Positions 36,905 through 47,200 of a DNA stretch of 64,000 bases are shown piece after piece. The notes under the pieces are model-generated. The model did no database searches. It saw only the letters and a program-made list of their open reading frames with translations, and was not told the DNA's origin. Source of the stretch: Tridacna crocea (lineage: Eukaryota > Mollusca > Bivalvia > Cardiida > Cardiidae); NCBI GenBank assembly GCA_943736015.1, contig OX031063.1, forward strand, positions 46,454,672 to 46,518,671, read 5' to 3'. Both the position numbers and the translations under genes were made by a program. Every line of letters begins with the position of its first letter. Within the stretch, counting starts at the first letter, position 1.

Positions 36905-37115
36905 TATCTGTTCATTTCAGTATACTTATATCTCTGTCCATCTGTTAATTTGACTATACATGTATATCTCTGTCTATCTGTTCATTTGAACATATATGTA
37001 TATACATGTATAATATCTATCTGTTCATTTGAGTATATACCTCTGCTCATCTGTTCATTTCAGTATATATCGCTGTCCATCTGTCCATATGTTTATCTGT
37101 TTCTTTATAATCTTT
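36905..37115 (+). repeat. Diverged ~45-bp minisatellite
   Basis: Units contain TATATCTCTGTCCATCTGTTCATTTGA-type sequence, about five copies. The long open frames here (36,797-37,394) arise from this array. Confidence 0.65.
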
Positions 37116-37770
37116 TTATTAACCTGTTTGATTAGGCATATTTATCCAGCTGTTGTTGATTTCTGTGTCATCTGTATGCTGGGTCAATCTGTAGAGAATC
37201 TTCATAAGCATCTGTTTGTTACGTTCTCTATGTCGATGTGTTTGTCTTTCAAAAGATTTATCTGTTTATTTGTGCCTGTTCATATGCATCAGATTAGTGT
37301 TTATCCGTCAAACTTTTTATTAGCATGTTCTCTCCGTCCCACGGTGTTTTCATGTCTTTTTGAGACTTTTGTATGTTTGGTACATGTTACATAGCAAATG
37401 TCGTAATTTGCCATTACTTACCTTATATTGCCCTTGAAAAATCAATTCATTAAACAGATGAGCCACTGATACAAACCGACTATTTTTGTTCAATGATATT
37501 CACTCCCCTTTCCCGTTTAAAAATCTCCGAAAAATTGGTGTATTTCTGTATTTTAGTGAGTATTTTTTAATCGAACTATTCACAGTAATTGGAAACATAC
37601 ATGCATACTTCTGCTCTTTTCTCCTTAGATTGCTGAAGTGTTTCTACTCTTTTATATATTTGCGCATCTGATTTGAGATGTTTCCATCATTGTTTGCTAT
37701 TTTCAGACACGTCCTAGATTTACAGCTCAAAATATAACTGAGAGTAATGGAATTCTAAATCCATTATTTC
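37116..37770. other. Non-coding
   Basis: Nothing is recognised. Confidence 0.45.
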
Positions 37771-37857
37771 TCTTCCAAACCGTATGTTATGGGTACTCAT
37801 TAGAATTGTCTCATTGAGACGATTCTAATGAGTACCCATAACATACGGTTTGGAAGA
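37771..37857. repeat. Palindrome 1 upstream of sarcoglycan exon 1
   Basis: Arms of ~43 bases starting TCTTCCAAACCGTATGTTAT invert around TCTCATTGAGA with at most one mismatch. The 16 bases ATCCATTATTTCTCTT precede both this and the second palindrome. Confidence 0.85.
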
Positions 37858-37884
37858 GTAAAATACAAATCCATTATTTCTCTT

Positions 37885-37975
37885 CCAAACCCTATGGTGT
37901 GGGTACTCATTAGAATCGTCTCAAAAGAATCGTCTCATTGAGACGATTCTAATGGGTACCCATAACATAGGGTTT
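37885..37975. repeat. Palindrome 2 upstream of sarcoglycan exon 1
   Basis: Close relative of palindrome 1, with AAACCCTATGGTGTGGGTAC inverted as GGTACCCATAACATAGGGTTT-like sequence. An AGAATCGTCTCA stretch is duplicated on the left of the centre. It ends ~150 bases before the exon 1 ATG. Confidence 0.85.
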
Positions 37976-38128
37976 AGTGAAAAATTACTAACTAATATTT
38001 TATTTATTTTTTATCAAAATCGTTGGAGCTCTGTATATCTATATCCTATTTTCATATATGTCCATCTCATACCTCTTTTTCAATATATGTATTTGTCTTT
38101 GCTTTATTTTCAGTTATCTTCAGATGCC

Positions 38129-38296
38129 ATGGGTCAGGGAAAGTCTACAGATTTTACTGACCCGGGCTATCAGCCGGCGGGGATCTACGGTTGGAGAAAA
38201 CAGTGTTTATACGCCACAGTTCTCTTTATATTGATACTGGTCATCATGAACCTGGCACTGACGGCTTGGATACTTCGTGTGCTCGACTTTAATATC
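38129..38296 (+). CDS. Sarcoglycan coding exon 1
   Basis: Codes for residues 1-56: the short cytoplasmic tail and the whole transmembrane helix, ending ...RVLDFNI. Acceptors TTTTCAG (ends 38113) or TTCAG (ends 38123) precede the ATG. The donor GTAAGA follows at 38297. Phase 0. Confidence 0.93.
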
Positions 38297-41200
38297 GTAA
38301 GAAAATGTTTATTTTAAGGAAGTAGTCCCGTAGCACTTTCTTGTGCAGCATGGAATAAAATTTCTTGATTGTTGATAAATACGGATTTATACAGATATAA
38401 CACTTTTGCACATTTATAACCGGCCAGAAATTAATTCCTTTGATGTCTATCGTGAAATTATTTGTTGATACTTTTGTTAGTTTTTAGAAAAGGGAGGTAA
38501 TTATCATCCCCCTTTGTAATAAGAATATAGCGGTTCTAGATTTATAAATGCTAATTCTAAGAAGGAAAAAAAAGGAAAAATTGGCTCGTTCAAAGTAGTA
38601 CAATAATACTAATTTGCAAGCGTAGCAAATTTTGTATGATAATATTTTAGTGGAAATTACTTTTCTATTACGGGTCCACTACCTTAAGGAACAGCAAAAC
38701 TGTTGTCCGGTTTAATTAACCCTTAAATCTTTACCAGGCGGCAAACAAAATTAGCCTTGTCCAAATCGGACGCATTTGAAGATGGCAAATAAAATATTAC
38801 TCAAAACTTGAGGTCTGTCTTTCTACGGAATCCTGTTTCCGCCATCCACTTTTCGACCTACGAGGAACTCGAAAAGTAGAAATTAGGCACACTAACTTCC
38901 ACTTTTCTAGCAAAAAAGTTACCCCGAAAAGTCGAAAAGTTGAAGTTTTTGACCTGACAATTGTCATAAAACTTTCCACTTTTCGACTTCACGTTTGCCT
39001 AGAAAAGTAGAAATTAGAAAGCACTAACTTCCACTTTTCGCCTTAAAATGCTAGGTCGAAAAGTAGAAAAGTGGAAGTTTTTCACATGACAATTGTCAAT
39101 AAAACTTCCACTTTTCGACCTGGAAAAGACAAAGTCGAAAAGTCGAAAAGTGGAAGTTAGCCGATTAAAACTTCCACTTTTCTAGTCAGGACTAATTTTT
39201 CGCAGGATAAATTGGTCGCGTTATTATTTTAAATTACACCGGACAAAGGAAGATGGCGGGAACGAATGGTAGAGGTTAAATGTACACCGAATAAGTCTGA
39301 TGTCAGCCATAATACGGCAACTCCCTAATTTTCATTTTAAACCCGCCCTTATCGCATTGCTACGTCCTTCAAGCTTTAACGGTGTACACATTATTAGATG
39401 TATTGAAATCATGTGGCCTGAAACACGCGAAAAGGGGCATACGGACATTTGCGTAAAGTGTCGCTTCGTATCAGCCCGCGTAGTTCGACACTTTCTGTTT
39501 TATGTAATTTTCAATTTAGCGCAAGTCTGCTGTGGCACAAAATCTAATGTGGTCTTAAAGTGCCGTGTAGGATCAGCCTGTACCATCTGCGCAGGCTGAT
39601 CCGAGACGACACATCATGGAAATGTCCGAATGCCCTTTTTCGCATATTGCAAGCCATATACAGTTGATACTTTGGACACTGATTAGTCTTTAAGGTTTAA
39701 AGGACCCATTTCACCGAAAATTATTCCCTGAAGATTGAGTTGCGATCTCAAAATGTGGCTTGATCGCCGCTGATCGCACGTAATCGGCGGTTGAACACAC
39801 CTTGGTCTTCTGTAGTCGCACAAGGTCGTGGGAAAGTATTCCCCCCCCCCCTCAAAAAAAAAAAAAAATCGAAACTAGGTTTTTGAGGTTTTTGACATGT
39901 CAAAAAACTAAGCTGCGACCTGTGCGATCTGGAAAATCGCAGATAGATTGCCGAAAGATCATCCGTTAAACCATTTTTAAGGGACCTTATCCAACTCAGA
40001 TTTACTTTGAGAAAACCTGCTATAGGCGAAAAGTTTCAACATGGCACAATTCCTGCAGTCTGACCAGATCGAGATGGTCCCTTTTCATGCGACGAGTTGC
40101 ATATCATGAAATGATACTACTAGACAATACCCAACCGAAATACCAATGCGGCAGATTCGGGAAGGTCATATTGATGTTAATGTAACAATGGGGAAAATAT
40201 CGAGTTCCGAGGACAGAAATCCGTAATCGAGTTCAGAGGACATAAATCCATAATCGACTCCGATCAGCATCATAGATAGGCCTACATCGACATTTTTATT
40301 AACCTTGCAAAGATTATGAAGGATCCCGGTGCCCACGCCAAGCCAGTGTTCGAACCAGCGACCCAGATGTTGACAAGTCACACATTTAAACCCATTACTG
40401 GTCACGATTCCAGTTTTTGACACCTTTGCAAAATTTTATTTAGGAAAACATTGTTAGAAAAGGAGAAATAACTTTTTACAAACTATTTCTCTAACAATGT
40501 TGTCTACTCTATATTACACTTAGATTTCAATGCACACTTTGAAATGTCGTCTCCAGTTTCTTTAAATTTGGACAGTCTTTTATTTTTTGTCATCTCGTAA
40601 TGGGTTAAACTTGGTTTGAAAATGTCAAATTGGGCGCACGCTTAACGCGCATTTCCTGACTAGATTTGTGTAACTATAAACTCAGCCCATACGCGGTATC
40701 GGATAAAGATAGACGTCAGACTTAAACAGTGTACATGTATACTTATTCGGTGGAGGTTTAACTTTCACCGGGTCCAAATACGAAGGACCGGTGACACAGG
40801 AATTTTTACCCCTACACCGGCTCCAACATTATTCGGTGTTGATAAACAAACATCCCGTGATAATCAGTCCTAACTAGAAAAGTGGAAGTTTTAACGCTAA
40901 CTTCTACTTTTCAAGTTTTCGACTTTTCGACTTTTCGACTTTGTCTTTTCTAGGTCGAAAAGTGGAAGTTTTATTGACAATTGTCATGTGAAAAACTTCC
41001 ACTTTTCTACTTTTCGACCTAGCATTTTAAGGCGAAATGTGGAAGTTAGTGCTTCCTAATTTCTACTTTTCTAGACAAACGTGAGGTCGAAAAGTGGAAA
41101 ATTTTATGACAATTGTCAGGTCAAAAACTTCAACTTTTCGACTTTTCGAGGTAACTTTTTTGCTAGAAAAGTGGAAGTTAGTATGCCTAACTTCTACTTT

Positions 41201-44200
41201 TCGAGTTCCTCGTAGGTCGAAAAGTGGATGGCGGAAACAGGATTCCGTAGTCTTTCACTTTCTTTTCAATTTGGCCTTTGTTTACATTTGCAGCAGATAA
41301 ATGTTCTCGTATAAATTACAGAATGCTTTGGTTAAATGTCCTAGAACATCGTAATTCGCTGAAATATCTTCATCTCGAGTGATATTGGCACTGTACAAAT
41401 CTTGAAGACTCTACATTATGTAGAGTAGTCCTTCAATATGCGAAAAATTCGCATATACTACTACATCTTAGTATAAATCTTCGACCAATGGACTTCCCAG
41501 GTCGTCAAATGTCGATACTTTTAACTACCTTTGGATTAACCTCGGTTGCTCGCGTGAATATCTCACAAGATGTGGTGCCTGCTAGGCAGATCCCACATCG
41601 GGCTGAACATTCTTTGCATCAGATCTTTGCAATCACTGTCCGCTTGACCTTCAAATTCTGTTCACAATGTCCATTAACTCTTCACCAAACGACAAACTTT
41701 TAGACTTGTCCAAATTGAAAGCATTTGTAGACGACATAATAAATTTGTCTCAAAAATTGAAACTTGACTATAAAAGAGTAGAAAACAATGTGGGAAAAGG
41801 AGAAAGTGCTGGTTACCAGCATTTTCTCCTTTTCTCACAATGTTTTCAGAAGGCGTCTTCCTCTTGGTCGTAAAATGCAGGGATTGTTTGGTAATGGGTT
41901 AACCTAAATATGAATCAGTTGAAACGTTTATAGTATTGTTGTAATGTATATTTTTAACCAGGCAGGATTGCATTTCGGAAATATAAAGTTACACAGCGGC
42001 GGTATTTACATCCAAGACACTGCAGAAGTTGTTAAAACGGTTTATGTGTCCAAGTTAGAAAGTAAGCAGGTGAGTGTCTTGCTTTTTAGCTCCACTGGCC
42101 GAAGGTCAGCGGGCTTATTCATGGCCCAGTGTCCGTCGTGCGTCCGTCCGCCCGTGCGTGCGTGCGTGCGTGCGTGCGTGAACTTTTATTTCAAACATCT
42201 TCTCTGAAACTACCCATCCAATTTTGATGAAACTTCACATAAATTATCCTGCCATGGTCCTCTTCAGAATGCCTTGAAAGAATTTGATTCCTTCAAAAAC
42301 TCTTGTTGCCATGACAACAAAACTGAAAAAAAAATCAAAATTTTTGAAAATCTTCTTGTCTGAAACGATAAGGCCTAGGGCTACCAAATTTGGTATGTAG
42401 CTTTATCTGATGGACCTTTACCAAGTTCCTTCAAATAATAGCCATGGGGTCAAAATTGGACCTGCCCCGGGGGTCACAAGTTTTACATGGGCATATATAG
42501 AGAAAACATTAAAATCCTTCCGGTACCTAGCCATAGGGCCTTTGGGTACCAAATTTGGCATGTATCTTCATCAAGTGGTTGTCTACCATGAGAGCCCAAA
42601 TCTTAGCCCTGGAGTCAAATTTGGCCCAGCCCTGGGAGTCACAAGTTTTATATGGGCTTAGATAGGGAAAACTTTAAAAATCTCGAACCAAGCCATAGGG
42701 CCTAGAGCTACTCAATTTGGCATCTAGCTTTATCAAGTAGTTGTCTACCAAGGGTACCAAAATCATAGCCCTGGGATTAAATTTGGCCCCATCTTGGTGG
42801 TCACAAGTTGTACATGGCCTCATATTGGGAAAACTATAAGAATTTACTTGTACCCAGGACTACCAAATTTTGCATGTAGCTTTGTATAGTGGGCCTCTAC
42901 CAGGCGGGCCCTAATTATAGCCTTGTGGTCAAGTTTGTTCCCAAACCAGGGGTCACAAGTTTCACATGGGTTTTTTTGTGGTGAAAGCTTTTTAAGTTAT
43001 CTTGTTACTAAACATAATAAAGACTAGGGCCACTAAATTTAGCCTTGTTTCACGGGTCTCATGCTTTCTGGGCCTTTTATTGACAAAACTTTGAAAATCT
43101 TCTTGTTTATAAGCACACATTCTAGACATGTAAAATTTGGTATGGGGCTTAATCTTTCGGACTTCCACCAGGATTCAAGTAACTATAGCTTTGGGTCAAA
43201 AATGGCTTTTCACGGGGGTCATAACTTTAGAAATTCTGTATGTTTTCAAGTTTGAAACTAATTGGCCAAATATTGTAGTGTTTGGCTTGTAGTGTCTTTA
43301 CTTATTAGCCAGTGAAGCAATACAGGGCCATCATGGCCCTCTTGTTTTACTAAGAAAAGCTTCTTTTTTTAACAATTTTATTTGACTAGCTGTAATAGTA
43401 GTGGTCAGTTTCATTCCCTGTGCACTGATTTATTATACCAGGCAAACTTTTGATTTTTAGCTCGGATGTTTTCGAAGGTATTTTGGCCTCATGGCTGATA
43501 CGAGACGACACTTTCCGCAAATGTCCGACGGTCCTTTTTCGCGTTTTGCAGGTTTTTTTATGATTTCAGGGAAGACCATTAGAGATTTTGTCTGGACGGG
43601 GTGTTGTGTTTCAGAGACAAGACAAAGACAACATATCTACAACATTACAGATAGGTATGAATGCCGAGCCTAGTAGCTCACTCTGTAGAGGACAAATTTG
43701 ATACCAGGGGACGTGTGTTCGATTACCAGGCCAGGACGAATTCTTTCAAAGGTTTGATGTAGTCATTGCAACAGGATTTGTTCCTCTGGCATAGCCAAAC
43801 ATATTGGAAGAAGGAATTCTTGCGCAAAGACTAATTTAAATCGTCGGAAAGAATTTGGCCCAGTAAAGAATCGAACCACTGACCCCTTTGATTTCAAGTC
43901 CTTTTTTTAAGGACATCCAGGGTCGGCTTGGTAAAACTAGAGAGATAAGATACATGCCTCATACCCACAACGTTATAAATGAGAAAAGGGGGTGTGATGC
44001 ATCCCCGTAATGCATGTCATGCCACTCATCGCATATTTTTATTTCTTTACCACTTGGTTCAGCCAATCAGACGTTGTGTTATTTTCAAATTTAGAGAATC
44101 TTGGGGAATAAGACTTAGATTATCCTTATGAATGGTAGGTGAATACCGACCCTGAGAGCAAATGTCAAGGCCGTATTCGTCGTGTTTGCGTACGTGGATG

Positions 44201-47200
44201 TGTCCATGTGTGTCTTAAATTTACATATTAAGCATATTCTCTATAACTGTTTCCCAATGCCTGTTTAGCATAGTCACATAGTAGCGTGGTATGTAGATTT
44301 ATTCCTCTGAAAAATACTAAAATTGCATCAACGTATAATTGAGTTTTAAACTAAAGTTTAAAAAAGGGGAGCGTTATCTTTCAGATTTATCGAACTGTAA
44401 TATTATATTGAGTTTTTTTCCTTGTGGTAGATAACAATAAGATAGAAGCCTTATGCGACAGTTTTGAAGTGCAGGATTTTAGCGGTAAAACCAGATTTAA
44501 AGTTACAGAGAAGGAGGTGCTATATGACGTTGACGAAGTTACATACAGCGGTTAGTAGCTATATATGGGTTTGCTTTCTAGCTCACCTGAGCATGAAGTG
44601 CTCAAGGTGAGCTTTTGCGATCGCCCAATGTCCGTCGTGCTTAGTGCGTCGTCCGTCGGACGTTGTGCGTCGTTCGTCGTCCACAATTTCTTAAAACATC
44701 TGCTCCTCCTAAACCACTGGGCCAATCTTGATGAAACTTGACAGCGATGTTCCGTAACTTTTTTAATGTATCCTTTGCCATTGTAAACGTTTGCCTTACA
44801 TAAAAAGTGGGATATATAACAAATAGCCCTGTTTAGGTTTCAGCTATCAAATAGTGTAGACCACGATACGATTGCACTGGCGTCAATGTAAATGTCAGTC
44901 GGGCGACATCAGAGCTATTTCTTTAACAAATAGTCGGTTTACTTAAAAAAGCTCGTAACTACTGCTTGAAACAAGCTGTAGTTACAAGTTTTTTGTGTCT
45001 ACAGAGGAAGATAGAAAACATTGCTGCAAAGCAGAAACTGCATGGAAAAAAAACAGTGTCTCCTATCCAACAATGTTTTTTACTATATTAAAAACGTTCT
45101 GTTCATTTGATGTGTTTCCGTCGTTTTTTACAAATAGAGTGAATATCAAAAAATGAAATCTTCCGTTTTAGTAAAGACAACATAGTTTGCTGTATTACAC
45201 AGAAAAAAAGCAAAGTAGAACAACTGTTTAAGATAATTTTCAACAATTTTAGGTAAGGCTGTATTTAATGGTTCAGTCGAGACACCCAATATACGAGGGC
45301 CAAGAAAAGGTTCCCTGAGGTAATTTTTTTACTTGTTTTTTTGACGCTTTACCAAGTATCTCGTTTTTTATTATCCCTAAAAAAAACAGCGTTTTCTGCT
45401 TATAAAACAGAAATTTTAAGTGCTTCAGACAAAAATCCAATCAGTTTTTTTTGCAATTGAAAGGTCAATTGCCTTTTGCCTATTTATTTAATATGTATAA
45501 GGAGTGCAGCAGCTTTCAACATGGTCATAGTATCAGCTTTCAACATGGTCATAGTATCAGCTTTCAACATGGTCATAGTATCAGCTTTCAACATGGTCAA
45601 AGTAGCAGCTTTCAACATGGTCATAGCATCAGCTTTCAACATGGTCAAAGTAGCAGCTTTTGTCTACTTATTTAATATGTATAAGGAGTGTGGCAGCTTT
45701 AAACATAGTCAAAGTAGCAGCTTTCAAAATGGTCATAGTATCAGCTTTCAACATGGTCAAAGTAGCAGCTTTCAATATGGTCAAAGTAGCAGCTTTAAAC
45801 ATGGTCAAAGTAGCAGCTTTCAACAAGGTCAAAGTAGCAGCTTTTGCCTACTTATTTAATTAGTATAAGGAATGTAGCAGCTTTAAACATTGTCAAAGTA
45901 GCACCTTTAAACATGGTCATAGTAGCAGTTTCAACATGGTCAAAGTAGCAGCTTTCAACATGGTCAAATGATCAGCTTCAACATGGTCATAGTATCAGCT
46001 TTCAACATGGTCATAGTAGCATCTTTCAATATGGTCATAGTAGCAGCTTTTGTCTTCTTATTTAATATTTATCAGGAGTGTAGAAACTTTAAACATGGTC
46101 AATGCAGCAGCTTTTAACATGGTCAAAGTAGCAGCTTTCAACATGGTCATAATAGCAGTTTTAATCATGGTCAACTACACTGTAGCAGCTTTCAACATGG
46201 TCAATGTGTTGTAATCGGGCCTAATCCTGCTCTAAGGGTCCTGCCAATTTTTAGATGAGCCACGCTTTGGCTATATAGGGTTAAATGCATCTCTATGATA
46301 CAATACAATACGTTTCTTCAATTCTAAGGGCCTCCAGTCCATTATACTCTACATCTCAGGATTGACATATTGATTTCACTTTGACTAAACTAAATGTATA
46401 AGATCATTGTGTGGCCGTGGCGAATATACTAATTTAAGTAAGTCATCACAAAATTATGGGTCAGTAAAACCCATTTAATTCAACAACCGGTGGAACTAAA
46501 GGTAAAATTGTCTTTTGACATGCTGAACATTATTAATAGCCAAAACGTTTTGACCAATGTCAGCCTGCGCGGACAGCGCAGGCTGACATGGGTCGAAACG
46601 TTTTGCTCATGCATTCAACCTGCTTCAGCATGGCTCAGATTTAGTGGTGCCGTTTTATTTGCCTGATGAATAAGAATCCTCATAAAACACAGACAGTTAC
46701 ATGCCAGTGTTGAGCTTATACAATATATGATATACTTGCATGCATGGTTGTTATTTTGTATACTTTACCCTTAAGAAATAAAAAAGAAAATTTGAATTTT
46801 ATTTACAGGTTAGAATCCTCGTCCAGTTCACTATTATTGAGTGGAAGAAGTGAAGTTTTTATCGAGGCTCCGGTGGGGGAAATTAATTTTCAAAGTGCAC
46901 AAGACATCAATTTGAGAGCAAATAAAAAGGTTGGTACACAATACTTTCTTTTCAAAGTACAAGGACATCTTCGCGAGCCAAGGTTACGATCACTACGAAG
47001 ATCTTACCTTGGCGGATTGAGCCTGATTTCGAGATTCCCCTGACACGCCCCCTATTGGATGCTGCTCATTATCTCCCTTTACATCATATTTCTTATAGCC
47101 AATAAAATGTCGTTTTACAAACCTCTTACGAATACAATAATTCAATATGAAGCAATAATCATAAACGTACTTCGACATTCCATGGTCAGGTGCTGGGATA

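Larger units (their letters stand above)
38823..41251. mobile_element. 2.4-kb foldback element in sarcoglycan intron 1
   Basis: The ends are CTACGGAATCCTGTTTCCGC and its inverse. Arms of ~370 bases (to ~39,190 and from ~40,880) are inverted and built from smaller repeats of CGAAAAGTGGAAGTT and TGACAATTGTCA. TCTTT flanks both ends (38,818-38,822; 41,252-41,256), a 5-bp target duplication. The centre contains a family-C copy (39,410-39,655) and a family-A core (40,441-40,505), but no transposase. The left flank is family-A sequence (from TTAACCCTT at 38,717), so it probably landed in an older MITE. Confidence 0.85.

Noticed and set aside
36797-37394. Two open frames of 112 and 121 residues with hydrophobic, Cys/Ile-rich content
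   Set aside because: They lie on a diverged ~45-bp minisatellite; the composition reflects the repeat.
38797-41300. Frames with [19 protein letters not shown] on both strands
   Set aside because: They are the two arms of the foldback element read in opposite directions.
45451-45863. Three overlapping long frames rich in SFQHGHSI or VSAFNMVI repeats
   Set aside because: They come from the 24-bp minisatellite, whose unit is a multiple of three; all three frames stay open and none has a host-like start or splice context.
45500-46208. CRISPR-like regular repeats
   Set aside because: The units are directly joined with no unique spacers, and the setting is an intron of an animal gene.
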